Translations under genes and position numbers: made by a program
Assembly: GCA_028684815.1 (NCBI GenBank)
Contig: JAQUFE010000018.1
Span: 1 to 38,946 of the forward strand
Direction of reading: 5' to 3'
DNA from: Sulfurimonas sp.
Lineage (GTDB): Bacteria; Campylobacterota; Campylobacteria; Campylobacterales; Sulfurimonadaceae
DNA length: 38,946 nucleotides
Shown here: positions 1 to 6,953 of the stretch, one piece after another
How positions within the stretch are numbered: position 1 is the stretch's first letter
Layout: every line of letters begins with the position of its first letter
The notes under the pieces: generated by a model
Database searches by the model: none
Seen by the model: the letters and a program-made list of their open reading frames with translations, nothing else
Told to the model about the DNA's origin: nothing

Positions 1-30
1 TTTTCTTTCTTGACGGTTTTTAGACCAAAG

Positions 31-107
31 TGTCCGAATCATTTCCGTCATCACTGTCCGAATGATACCGTCATGGGTGTCCGAACTGAAGTGTCATAGG
101 TGTCCGA
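31..107. mobile_element. Four TGTCCGA repeats, probable end of an IS21-type element
   Basis: The heptamer TGTCCGA occurs at 31, 55, 78 and 101, a spacing of 23-24 bp, about two helical turns, and CCGTCA follows the first two copies. Regularly spaced terminal repeats bound by the transposase are typical of IS21-family ends. The rest of such an element would lie to the left, outside the window. No transposase reading frame is visible here, so the family assignment is an inference from repeat layout only. Confidence 0.4.
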
Positions 108-121
108 TTTGCTCCGTTTTT

Positions 122-345
122 TGCAGTATTTTTTAGTCAAATGAGTAAAAAATTGGTAAGTTAGATTAGGCGCAAATTGCACTTGTTTTTAGAATTGGAG
201 TAGTATTACAGATGAGCAGATTGTTGAATAAATTCTAGATTCAAGAAAGATACTAAACTACAAAACACTAGCATAAGTGTTTTCTATACAATTACAAAGT
301 CTTGTGTAGTAGTTTAATCGGGTGTTACACCTACTACATACATTG
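122..345 (+). pseudogene. Decayed IS30-type transposase C-terminal fragments (left cluster)
   Basis: This gene-free stretch holds two overlapping remnants. About 130-170 reads FFSQMSKKLVS followed by a stop, the end of a transposase. About 208-300 reads DEQIVE, a stop, then SRKILNYKT..VF, matching the LNxRPRKxLxYKTPxEVF tail I know from IS30-family transposases. Stops interrupt both and no intact frame remains. A related pair lies at 811-1040 in the same direction. The elements are long dead; only their 3' ends remain, so transposition ability is lost. Confidence 0.55.
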
Positions 346-384
346 GTGTCTTCTGTTGGTTGTATGATATGTAAAGATGAAAAG

Positions 385-738
385 TCAGATTGTCACAAAA
401 AAAATGTACTGCTTTTGCTCATGGTTTTCGCCAAACCCAACAACACTCATAAGAGGATGTTCATTTGAGATTTTTATCATTACCTCATACATCATAGCTT
501 GCATATCTAAAGAGTTAACACATTCTAATAAAACCTTTGACGTAATTTTTTCATCCAAAAATCCTAAATGTAGCTGCTTAGTGTCATGATCAACATACAA
601 AGACGTAATAGCTTTTTCACCTGCATTTTGAAAATCTTTATTATCATCTTCTTTTAAAAGCATAGCCAGTAGTGTATAGTCTTCAGAGTTTTGTATATTC
701 TCGCGCATATCACCTATCATATCTATAACATATTTCAT
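385..738 (-). CDS. Hypothetical protein, 117 aa
   Basis: I do not recognise this protein. It starts MKYVIDMIGDM, has no signal peptide or membrane segment, and is acidic and soluble in character. A good ribosome site (AAAGGGCGAGA) lies directly before the ATG, which supports a real gene. It stands alone between two clusters of dead IS30-type fragments (122-345 and 811-1040), so it may be cargo left behind by insertion-sequence activity, or an old resident gene around which the elements accumulated. Nothing in the sequence favours a function. A 70-residue frame on the other strand over the same bases is a shadow. Confidence 0.6.
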   Translation of the reverse strand: MKYVIDMIGDMRENIQNSEDYTLLAMLLKEDDNKDFQNAGEKAITSLYVDHDTKQLHLGFLDEKITSKVLLECVNSLDMQAMMYEVMIKISNEHPLMSVVGFGENHEQKQYIFFVTI

Positions 739-810
739 TCTCGCCCTTTAAAAATCAGTTATTTAGTAAAAGTATAGAATATTTTCCTAAGAAAATATAG
801 TTCAAGCATA

Positions 811-1040
811 TTATAGATGAACAAATTGTTGAAATTCAGAATAAGTTAAATGGCAGACCTAAAAAGTTTTAAGTTGTAAAACGTCTGCAGAAGTGTTTTT
901 CTATACAATTGCAAAATATTATGTAGCAGCTTAATCAGGTGTTGCACTTACTCCTTGAATTAGCGAAACTCCGTATGAAGTTTTTTAGTCAAATGAGTAA
1001 AAGATTGGCAAGCTAGAGTAGGTAAATATTGTAGATGCTA
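811..1040 (+). pseudogene. Decayed IS30-type transposase C-terminal fragments (right cluster)
   Basis: From 811 one frame reads DEQIVEIQNKLNGRPKKF and then, after a frame change, CKTSAEVFFYTIAKYYVAA: the IS30-type tail motif LNxRPKK..KTPxEVF. At about 966-1015 a second fragment reads ETPYEVF and, in another frame, FFSQMSKRLAS plus a stop, nearly the same as the fragment at 130-170. The 739-1137 gap otherwise contains nothing I can name. Base substitutions and frameshifts make both fragments non-functional. The parallel with 122-345 shows that the two clusters derive from the same element family. Confidence 0.55.
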
Positions 1041-1127
1041 GTAGGATTTAGAATTGTTGTTTTATGTTTATCGAAGTATATGCTTTTATAAAGAGTTGTG
1101 GTGTTATATAAAGGTAGAAGTGCAGAG

Positions 1128-1153
1128 ACTTAGAAGATTATTTTCTTCTAAGT
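1128..1153 (-). other. Stem-loop across the rplS stop codon
   Basis: Arms ACTTAGAAGA and TCTTCTAAGT form a perfect 10-bp stem around a 6-nt loop that includes the rplS stop. No T-run follows on the leftward strand, so it is more likely a 3'-end-protecting structure or an incomplete terminator than a full intrinsic terminator. Confidence 0.4.
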
Positions 1154-1497
1154 TCTTTAATACGAGCTTTTTTACCAGCAAGATCACGAAGATAAAATAG
1201 TTTTGCACGACGAACACGGCCGCGACGTATAACTGTTATCTCATTAATAGAATCAGTATAGATTGGGAAGATTCTCTCAATACCAATACCGTTAGCTCCA
1301 ATTTTACGAACTGTAACAGTTTGACCTGTTCCTTGTCCTCTTTTTGAAATACAAACACCCTCGTAGTTTTGTACACGAGACTTGTCACCCTCTTTAATCG
1401 TTACTGCTAAACGTACAGTATCACCAGCACGAAAGTCAGGAATTGTTTTCTCTGCTACTTGTGCTTTTTCAAAGTTTTCTATGTACTTATTTCTCAT
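1138..1497 (-). CDS. rplS: 50S ribosomal protein L19
   Basis: Structural protein of the large ribosomal subunit, at the interface with the 30S subunit. The 119 residues match the family's usual 114-120 and carry its hallmarks: [11 protein letters not shown] near residue 23, [16 protein letters not shown] around 40-55, and the basic C-terminus [20 protein letters not shown]. It is the last gene of the leftward rpsP-khpA-rimM-trmD-rplS cluster, the standard order. Unusually, its ribosome site TTAAGGAA is the end of dispersed repeat family A and can be hidden in a hairpin (1507-1533), so L19 translation may be controlled separately from trmD upstream. Identification is certain; the control is inferred. 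Confidence 0.98.
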   Translation of the reverse strand: MRNKYIENFEKAQVAEKTIPDFRAGDTVRLAVTIKEGDKSRVQNYEGVCISKRGQGTGQTVTVRKIGANGIGIERIFPIYTDSINEITVIRRGRVRRAKLFYLRDLAGKKARIKELRRK

Positions 1498-1500
1498 AAG

Positions 1501-1650
1501 ATAATTCCTTAATTTTATTTCATAAAATGAAGGAAACCTTGTCTATTTAAACGATATCGAAAATGTACCAACAAAGGTACAATATTTCCGACATCTGAGT
1601 TAATAGTTGGTTTCCCTTCAGCAGGAAGTTCGTCGCACTAATGCGACTGC
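1501..1650. repeat. Dispersed hairpin repeat family A, copy 1
   Basis: Fills the trmD-rplS gap. It shares with copies 2 (6700-6942) and 3 (10184-10428) the end box CCTTAATTTTATTTCATAAAATGAAGG, given here with the note that positions 1507-1533 hold it, and the block GGTTTCC..CAGGAAG near 1609-1628. A terminal 6-bp hairpin GTCGCA/TGCGAC (1632-1647) covers the last codons and stop of trmD. The central part (about 1552-1594) is a diverged imperfect hairpin around GTACC/GGTAC. No protein is encoded; the copies vary in the middle and are conserved at the gene-start end. Confidence 0.7.
1507..1533 (-). promoter_or_regulatory. Hairpin hiding the rplS Shine-Dalgarno
   Basis: In the leftward RNA, CCTT pairs with the AAGG of the ribosome site, followed by a C/T mismatch, a 7-bp helix ATTTTAT/ATAAAAT and a GAA loop. 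An upstream AAGG (at 1537-1540 on this strand, TTT spacer) could compete for the same CCTT. The start codon follows after about 7 nt. The structure recurs before two other genes. Regulation is inferred from structure only. Confidence 0.5.
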
Positions 1651-2333
1651 ATTCTATGCTTTAAAAGCTGCTCTGGCCTGAAGAATTTTGTCTTGCACTC
1701 AGACAGGGCTAATTTTAGTGAGCGAATTCTACTGTGATTTCCCTTTAAATATTCTGATGAGACAAAAAAACCTCTAAAGTTTTGTGGTTTAGAAAAAGAT
1801 GGCGCCTCTAATAAAGGAGTCTCAAAACTCTCAATATCCAAAGATTCACTATTACCGAGAACTCCATCAATATTTCTACTTATTGCATCACACATCACAA
1901 GAGATGCAAGCTCCCCGCCTGTTAAGATATAGTCTCCAATGGAGAAGACTTCATCTGCAAACTCTTCTATAACTCTCTCATCAATTCCCTCGTATCTTCC
2001 ACTCACAAAAGCTATATGGGATTTTTTGGAGAGCCTTTTTGCATCACTCTGCACAAAAGGTTTAGCCACAGGAGTTAAAAAAACTATATGAACTTCTTCA
2101 TCCTGTTTTTTTAAATCACTTAGTGCATCAAAAAGTGGTTGAGGGTTCATAACCATCCCAGCCCCACCGCCGACTGCACTGTCATCAACTTTGTTATGCT
2201 TGTTATCACTAAACTCTCTAGGGTCAAGAAAGTTTATGTGAATGATATCTTTTTCAATCGCTCTTCTTAGTATGGAGTCACTAAAGTAACCCTCTACTAT
2301 ATTTTTAAAAAGCGTTACAAAAGTAAAATTCAT
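1638..2333 (-). CDS. trmD: tRNA (guanine-37-N1)-methyltransferase
   Basis: Uses S-adenosylmethionine to methylate G37 next to the anticodon of certain tRNAs, preventing +1 frameshifting. At 231 residues it has the expected length. The knotted SPOUT core is evident: [11 protein letters not shown] near residue 110 and [17 protein letters not shown] about 131-147. Its start codon overlaps the rimM stop by one base, implying translational coupling. The last three codons and the stop lie inside the terminal hairpin of repeat family A copy 1, so the extreme C-terminus (QSH) is supplied by the repeat. Function is certain. Confidence 0.97.
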   Translation of the reverse strand: MNFTFVTLFKNIVEGYFSDSILRRAIEKDIIHINFLDPREFSDNKHNKVDDSAVGGGAGMVMNPQPLFDALSDLKKQDEEVHIVFLTPVAKPFVQSDAKRLSKKSHIAFVSGRYEGIDERVIEEFADEVFSIGDYILTGGELASLVMCDAISRNIDGVLGNSESLDIESFETPLLEAPSFSKPQNFRGFFVSSEYLKGNHSRIRSLKLALSECKTKFFRPEQLLKHRMQSH

Positions 2334-2896
2334 TATGAAGCTTCTAAGATATCCATCGCGCCATCTACGATAATGTTTTTTTTATTAATATCAACACTTA
2401 CTAAAAATGGCTTATGAAATGGAAGCAAGAAACTCTTTACATGTCCAGCATCTACAAGCACTTGTGATGTTTTTACAAAAAGATAATTGCTTATTGTTAT
2501 CCTTTGCACTTCATCAACTAAACCTAAAAGTTTGCCATTCTCATAAACTTCACAACCCTCTAAATCAAACCAAAAATATTCTCCCTCATTTAAGTGGCAG
2601 TTTTTTCTTGTCTCTTCTCTAGTTGTGTAGAGTTTTATATTTGTAAACTTCTTCGCATCTTCAACACTATTTACACCAGCTATTTTAATAAGCCCTTTTT
2701 CGTGATTTACTTCACTTAAGGTAAGTGTTGTGTTTTTATTTGTTAAAAAGCTAGAGTTTTTTTGAAATTGTTCAGGAAAGTCTGAATGGTCATGAAGCTT
2801 CATATCACCTTTTATACCGACAGTTTTGCCGATTGTAGCGATATGAAGTCTAGGTTCTTTAAACTGGTTCGACATTGATTTTATAGCTAACGCCAT
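2333..2896 (-). CDS. rimM: Ribosome maturation factor RimM
   Basis: Assists assembly of the 30S head by binding S19. The N-terminal beta-barrel is recognised by [19 protein letters not shown] and the C-terminal PRC-barrel part by [32 protein letters not shown]. The frame opens at 2896 and overlaps khpA by 38 bp; starting instead at the methionine at 2875 (MSNQF) would shorten the overlap and give a more typical RimM N-terminus. Neither start has a strong ribosome site, so translation is probably coupled to khpA. It lies in the standard rpsP-khpA-rimM-trmD order. Confidence 0.95.
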   Translation of the reverse strand: MALAIKSMSNQFKEPRLHIATIGKTVGIKGDMKLHDHSDFPEQFQKNSSFLTNKNTTLTLSEVNHEKGLIKIAGVNSVEDAKKFTNIKLYTTREETRKNCHLNEGEYFWFDLEGCEVYENGKLLGLVDEVQRITISNYLFVKTSQVLVDAGHVKSFLLPFHKPFLVSVDINKKNIIVDGAMDILEAS

Positions 2897-3095
2897 CTTT
2901 TGCTTTACAGCCAGATATGACGGTTTTTATAGCACCAATCATCTTGCCTTCTTTGCCTATGAGTTTACCTACATCAGCTTGGTTGGCATAAAGAACTATC
3001 TCAGTTATTTCATCGCCTTGTTTTGTTTGTACTTTTATATCTTCTGGGTAGGTAGCTATAAGTTTTGCAAACTGAGCGACAAAATCACAAATCAT
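2859..3095 (-). CDS. khpA: KH-domain RNA-binding protein KhpA
   Basis: A single-domain KH protein of 78 residues that binds RNA; in other bacteria it works with KhpB in post-transcriptional control. The KH signature is clear: DVGKLIGKEGKMIGAIKTVI around residues 41-60, with the GxxG loop at 47-50. It sits two bases after rpsP and overlaps rimM, the usual arrangement. It was long annotated as an uncharacterised protein (YlqC or UPF0109). The targets in this organism cannot be read from the sequence. Confidence 0.93.
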   Translation of the reverse strand: MICDFVAQFAKLIATYPEDIKVQTKQGDEITEIVLYANQADVGKLIGKEGKMIGAIKTVISGCKAKDGVSYKINVEPV

Positions 3096-3097
3096 AA

Positions 3098-3325
3098 TTA
3101 ACGACCAGTTATCTTTTTAACACGATCACTCATTTGAGCACCAACACTCAACCAATAATCTAGTCTTTCATTATCAACTACTACTGTCTTTTCAGCTACC
3201 ATTGGATTATAGTGTCCAATTAGTTCAATCCAACCACCATCTCTTCTTTTGTGATTATCTGTTACCGCGATACGGTAAAATGGCTGTTTTTTTCTTCCCA
3301 TACGAGTAAGTCTAATTACTGTCAT
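3098..3325 (-). CDS. rpsP: 30S ribosomal protein S16
   Basis: Small-subunit protein needed for assembly of the 5' domain of 16S rRNA. The 75-residue product opens with the diagnostic [30 protein letters not shown] (read in two parts: residues 1-15 and 16-30) and has [10 protein letters not shown] at 32-41. It is the first gene after a 275-bp gap that follows ffh, with a ribosome site AAGGAACAAAAT before the ATG. The gap probably carries the promoter of the rpsP-rplS cluster, though no clear -10 box was identified. Confidence 0.97.
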   Translation of the reverse strand: MTVIRLTRMGRKKQPFYRIAVTDNHKRRDGGWIELIGHYNPMVAEKTVVVDNERLDYWLSVGAQMSDRVKKITGR

Positions 3326-3354
3326 ATTTTGTTCCTTATGTTATGTTTTAATTT

Positions 3355-3562
3355 TTTTGGAGGTTTTTGCAGAATAAAATATACAAGAAGTAGTTTTATT
3401 GTGCCTCTTACCGCCGCCGAGTAAATCTTTTTCTATTTCGGCTACATTTTACTTTGTAAAATATGCTCGCTATAGTGATTTTCACGATATGCGTCTTATA
3501 TCTTAAAAGTTTTTAAGATACCTTCTAATCACAGAGGGATTATTTCAGAAGTTATTACGATG
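3355..3562. repeat. Hairpin-rich intergenic stretch between ffh and rpsP
   Basis: Several short palindromes follow each other: ATTTTAC/GTAAAAT with a TTT loop (3446-3462), a perfect 10-bp stem TATCTTAAAA/TTTTAAGATA with only GT between (3499-3520), TAATC/GATTA (3526-3542), and a wobble palindrome GGTGGAATTCTACC (3562-3575). The block GTGCCTCTTAC near 3401 recurs in repeat family A copies 2 and 3, so this may be a diverged or partial member. No gene is visible. Confidence 0.4.
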
Positions 3563-3600
3563 GTGGAATTCTACCTTTTTTTTACTTAAATGTAAATCAT

Positions 3601-4950
3601 TTAGCGAGGAATTGCTCCAGCGCCTCCACCCATTTGCCCCATCATTGCCTGCAGGTCTCTCATACCATTTTTACCAGAAAATCTCTTTGCCATCTTTCCA
3701 GCATTTTTAAACTGTTTTATCATTCTGTTAATCTCTACGATTTCTAAGCCACAACCCTTTGCTATTCGTCCTTTTCTAGAGTTGTTTAATAGATCTGGGT
3801 TTTCTCTCTCTTTTAGAGTCATTGAAGAAACCATCGATTTGATATTTTTTAATTCGCTTGAGTTTTCCATATCAAAGTCTTTTAGAGCTTTTGACATATT
3901 TCCCATACCAGGAATCATCCCCATAAGAGACTTCATGCTGCCCATTTTTTTCATACTTTCCATCTGTTCTAAAAAGTCATTGAAGTTAAACTTACCTTTT
4001 TGTATCTTTTTTGTAAGTTTTTTAGCCTGTTTCTCATCAATCGCACCAGCAGTTTTCTCAGCTAAGCCCTCTATATCTCCAAAGCCCATCAGACGGTTAA
4101 CAACGCGATCTGGCAAAAAGACTTCTAAGTCTTGCATCTTCTCGCCACTTCCTATAAAACGAAGTGGGACTTCAACTTGAGATGAAAGGCCCAGAGCTAC
4201 TCCGCCTTTTGAATCTCCATCGTATTTTGAGAGGATAACACCATCAATACCGATTTTCTCTTTAAATGTAGTTGCAGTCTTTACTGCATCTTGACCAGTC
4301 ATTGAGTCCGCTACATAGAAAATCTCATTTGGTTTTGCCGCTTCTTTTACACATTTGAGCTCATCCATGAGTTCATCATCAATTGCTAAACGACCAGCTG
4401 TATCAATGAGCACTACATCATAGATGCCACTTTTCGCTTTTTTAAGAGCCCCGCTTACAACATCTACAGGATTTTTAGTAGCCTCATCTTCGTATAACTC
4501 GACATCTATTTGGGTTGTGATTTGGCGAAGTTGTTCTACTGCTGCTAGTCTTTGTAAGTCAGCTGCAACAACAAGAACTTTTTTCTGTTTTGATTTTAAA
4601 TAATAGGCTAATTTTCCAGTAGTAGTTGTCTTTCCTGAACCTTGAAGTCCTGTCATAAGTATAACAGTTGGCGGATTTGGTGCAAAAACAAAACCTTTGC
4701 TTCCTCCTACTTCTAAAAGTTTATGTAGGGTAATTCTTAGAGCTTCAAGGAACTGATCTTTTCCTATCTCGCCCTTTCTTGTCTCGATGCCAACTTCATC
4801 AATGAGTTGTTTTACAACTTTGTGGTTTACATCTGCTTTTAGGAGTGACTTTTTAAGTTCATCTAAAGCTTTTCCTAGAGCTTTTTCATCATCAAATGTG
4901 CGAATCTTTTTTATCGCCGCTGTAAAAGAGTTAGTTAGTGTATCAAACAT
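3601..4950 (-). CDS. ffh: Signal recognition particle protein Ffh
   Basis: GTPase of the signal recognition particle: binds 4.5S RNA and signal sequences of nascent membrane proteins and docks with FtsY. Domains run in order N (about 1-85), G with LMTGLQGSGKTTTTGKLA (P-loop) and LIDTAGRLAIDDEL, and a methionine-rich M domain from about 300 (GMIPGMGNMSKAL, QAMMGQMGGG). I place the start at 4950 (MFDTLTNSF), because GAGG lies 6-7 bases upstream and family members start this way; the frame is open four codons further to 4962. About 449 residues, normal length. First gene of this conserved block. Confidence 0.97.
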   Translation of the reverse strand: MFDTLTNSFTAAIKKIRTFDDEKALGKALDELKKSLLKADVNHKVVKQLIDEVGIETRKGEIGKDQFLEALRITLHKLLEVGGSKGFVFAPNPPTVILMTGLQGSGKTTTTGKLAYYLKSKQKKVLVVAADLQRLAAVEQLRQITTQIDVELYEDEATKNPVDVVSGALKKAKSGIYDVVLIDTAGRLAIDDELMDELKCVKEAAKPNEIFYVADSMTGQDAVKTATTFKEKIGIDGVILSKYDGDSKGGVALGLSSQVEVPLRFIGSGEKMQDLEVFLPDRVVNRLMGFGDIEGLAEKTAGAIDEKQAKKLTKKIQKGKFNFNDFLEQMESMKKMGSMKSLMGMIPGMGNMSKALKDFDMENSSELKNIKSMVSSMTLKERENPDLLNNSRKGRIAKGCGLEIVEINRMIKQFKNAGKMAKRFSGKNGMRDLQAMMGQMGGGAGAIPR

Positions 4951-5013
4951 AAAATGCCTCATTATTCTTTATATAATTTTGGCGATTATAGCGAAATAGG
5001 ACTTTTGGTTTAT

Positions 5014-5970
5014 TTAATCTTTTGCTGCATAAGAAATTAGCTCTAACTTCTCACTTCTTTTTAGCTGTTTTATAGCGTATTCTCTTTGCATCGCGTGAAC
5101 TTTATCATCGCAATTCTCGAAATAAACAAGTTCAACTGGTCTCTTGGCTCTTGTAAATTTTGCACCTAAATTTGAACTATTATGCTCTTTTACTCTTCTT
5201 TTTATATCTGTCGTTACCCCTGTATAAAGGGTGTTGTCTGCACATTTTAGGACATATACCTTCCAAGGGCTTATTGGCGTCACAAAAATATCTTTTTCTT
5301 CATTTTTATAAAAGAGAGCATCTCCACTTTGACAATACTTCATAGTATATGCACAAGTGATGGCATCTAGCATATCCTCAAACTCTTTTAAAGCTTTGCC
5401 TTTTAAGAGTTTCGCATCTGTTTTTAATATTTTATGATTAGATATTACTTTTTGGAGATATTTTGTATAGATGCCAAGTTGTTCTCGTATAAACTCAACA
5501 CTTCTACCTTTCTTTCTTTTATATGGTAGGATTTTTTGAGCATTAAAAAGCATGGCTATTGTTGAATGCGGATAGACTTCAAAGATAACTTTTTCAGAGT
5601 TATAGTCTCTTTTAAAGCCACGACTTTTCAGTTTTTTATATAACTCTTCACTTCTAATGGTTGGACTGTACTTTGTAAGTAGCTTGCGGTTTACTGGGAG
5701 CATAGAGATTTTATACTTCGCAAAGTCTTTGTTAAAGCTCTTTTCGCACACTCTGTTTCCATCTTCATTAAAGATCTCAAGCGGAGCATCTACACCTACA
5801 AAGATTTTTTTGTCTTGATATTTGTCTATCTCTTGAACTATTTCATCTATACTCTTTAGAAGTTTGATATCTACTATCTTAAGAGAATTTTTTAAAGGCA
5901 CTAAAACACAAAAGCCTGAGAGATTTTTCTCTCCCCAAGCCAAATCAATGCCGATATAGATGCTATTCAA
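5014..5970 (-). CDS. DUF429 domain fused to a GIY-YIG nuclease domain
   Basis: A 318-residue protein with two parts. Residues 1 to about 230 resemble DUF429, a predicted RNase H-like nuclease fold, with Asp in GIDLAWG (D9) and GVDAPLE (D61). Residues 236-312 are a complete GIY-YIG domain of the small YhbQ/UPF0213 kind: VYVLKC, LYTGVTTDIKRRVKEHN, KFTRAKRPVELVY, and REYAIKQLKR with the expected Arg and Glu. Each part is usually a separate protein, so two metal-dependent nuclease-type folds are joined here. The start is TTG, overlapping the end of the rluA-like gene by 8 bp. DNA-structure or repair activity is plausible; substrate unknown. Confidence 0.8.
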   Translation of the reverse strand: MNSIYIGIDLAWGEKNLSGFCVLVPLKNSLKIVDIKLLKSIDEIVQEIDKYQDKKIFVGVDAPLEIFNEDGNRVCEKSFNKDFAKYKISMLPVNRKLLTKYSPTIRSEELYKKLKSRGFKRDYNSEKVIFEVYPHSTIAMLFNAQKILPYKRKKGRSVEFIREQLGIYTKYLQKVISNHKILKTDAKLLKGKALKEFEDMLDAITCAYTMKYCQSGDALFYKNEEKDIFVTPISPWKVYVLKCADNTLYTGVTTDIKRRVKEHNSSNLGAKFTRAKRPVELVYFENCDDKVHAMQREYAIKQLKRSEKLELISYAAKD

Positions 5971-6697
5971 AGTCTATAAAAACCTTAGGTTCAGGTGCAA
6001 TAAACTCCATCCCAAGAAGTCTGACTTTATAGGCGTGAAGCATCACTCTTTTTGCTCGTCTTCCGCCGTATTGCTCATCTCCGATGATTGAGTGGTCGAT
6101 GTAACGAAGATGTGTTCTTATCTGATGTGTTCTTCCATGATGGATAACGCAGTTTATCTTTGTCTTATTTGCACTCACTAAGTCTGGAGTTATCTCAGTT
6201 CTTGCAGGTTTTCCTTTGCCTGAGACATTTGAATAGGCTTTGTTATTTTTTTTCTGAGTCAAAATCGGTTTATCAACCTCTATCGGCTCACTAATAATAC
6301 CCTCAACCCATGCAATATACTCTTTATAAACATTGTCTTTTTTAAACTCAGTTATAGCTTTTTGTCTAAACTCTTCATTTTTTACAAGCATCAAAACACC
6401 GCTTGTCTCGCGGTCAAGTCTGTGAAGTAAAACCGCTGGTTTAAGCTGTCTCTCTATCTCATCTGAGTTTACAAATGCAGGTTTATCCACTACTATAATA
6501 TCATCATTCTCAAAGATTGGCTTAATTTTCTCAACCTTTTGAACTTTAAAAACTGTCTTTGCATCTAGCTCTCCACGAGCTATTACAACCTTGCTATTTC
6601 CTACATAAACCAATCCACGATCAATCATAGATTTAGCTTGAGAGTTTGAAATACCCTCTTGTAGAGATAATATTTTATACGCTTTTTCTTTAGCCAT
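5963..6697 (-). CDS. RluA-family pseudouridine synthase
   Basis: Converts specific uridines of rRNA or tRNA to pseudouridine. An S4-like RNA-binding segment occupies residues 1-60 (QEGISNSQAKSMIDRGLVYV), and the catalytic domain follows with the motif HRLDRETSGVLML, whose Asp is the nucleophile, then HHGRTHQIRTHLRY and GDEQYGG. At 244 residues it is slightly short for RluA/RluD but intact. The target uridine cannot be named. It sits between waaA and the DUF429 fusion, as I recall for Campylobacter. The ribosome site AAGGAA is provided by repeat family A copy 2 and can be masked by a hairpin (6707-6731). Confidence 0.92.
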   Translation of the reverse strand: MAKEKAYKILSLQEGISNSQAKSMIDRGLVYVGNSKVVIARGELDAKTVFKVQKVEKIKPIFENDDIIVVDKPAFVNSDEIERQLKPAVLLHRLDRETSGVLMLVKNEEFRQKAITEFKKDNVYKEYIAWVEGIISEPIEVDKPILTQKKNNKAYSNVSGKGKPARTEITPDLVSANKTKINCVIHHGRTHQIRTHLRYIDHSIIGDEQYGGRRAKRVMLHAYKVRLLGMEFIAPEPKVFIDFE

Positions 6698-6699
6698 AA

Positions 6700-6942
6700 C
6701 TCTGTTCCTTAATTTATTTTATAAATGAAGGGGGTCCTTCATCTATTTTGTCACAGTATCGGAAGTAATTCCGATACCTACGCTAATACCCCAAGGGTAC
6801 TTCTTTCAGGGCGCGCTGGGTTTCCTTCGGCAGGAAGCTCTTGGCGCTTGTGCCTCTTAGACTACCTTTTCAAGCTTTTGGGAACCGCGAATTTGTTTGG
6901 AAGTGTGGCATTTAAGCTCAAACTCCGAACAAGTTTGTGGTT
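6700..6942. repeat. Dispersed hairpin repeat family A, copy 2
   Basis: Fills the gap between waaA and the rluA-like gene. From the gene-start end: the Shine-Dalgarno hairpin box (6707-6731), a perfect 9-bp hairpin GTATCGGAA/TTCCGATAC with GTAA loop (6756-6777), TACCC/GGGTA, the GGTTTCCTTCGGCAGGAAGC block, GGCGCTTGTGCC, and a 19-bp helix between 6883-6901 and 6924-6942 that keeps every pair if four G-U pairs are allowed. Modules are shared with copy 3 but in a different combination. An 85-residue open frame on the + strand is only translated repeat. Confidence 0.75.
6707..6731 (-). promoter_or_regulatory. Hairpin hiding the rluA-like gene's Shine-Dalgarno
   Basis: Same layout as at 1507-1533: CCTT/AAGG, a C/T mismatch, then ATTTAT/ATAAAT (one pair shorter on both sides than in copies 1 and 3, a compensatory change) and an AAA loop. 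Competing fold: ATGAAGG/CCTTCAT with ACCC loop, a 7-bp perfect stem using the same CCTT. Two exclusive structures, one exposing and one hiding the ribosome site. Confidence 0.55.
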
Positions 6943-6953
6943 ACATTTTAGAA

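Noticed and set aside
3782-4180. 132-codon rightward frame inside ffh
   Set aside because: Antisense to the conserved Ffh M domain; no ribosome site or recognised motif.
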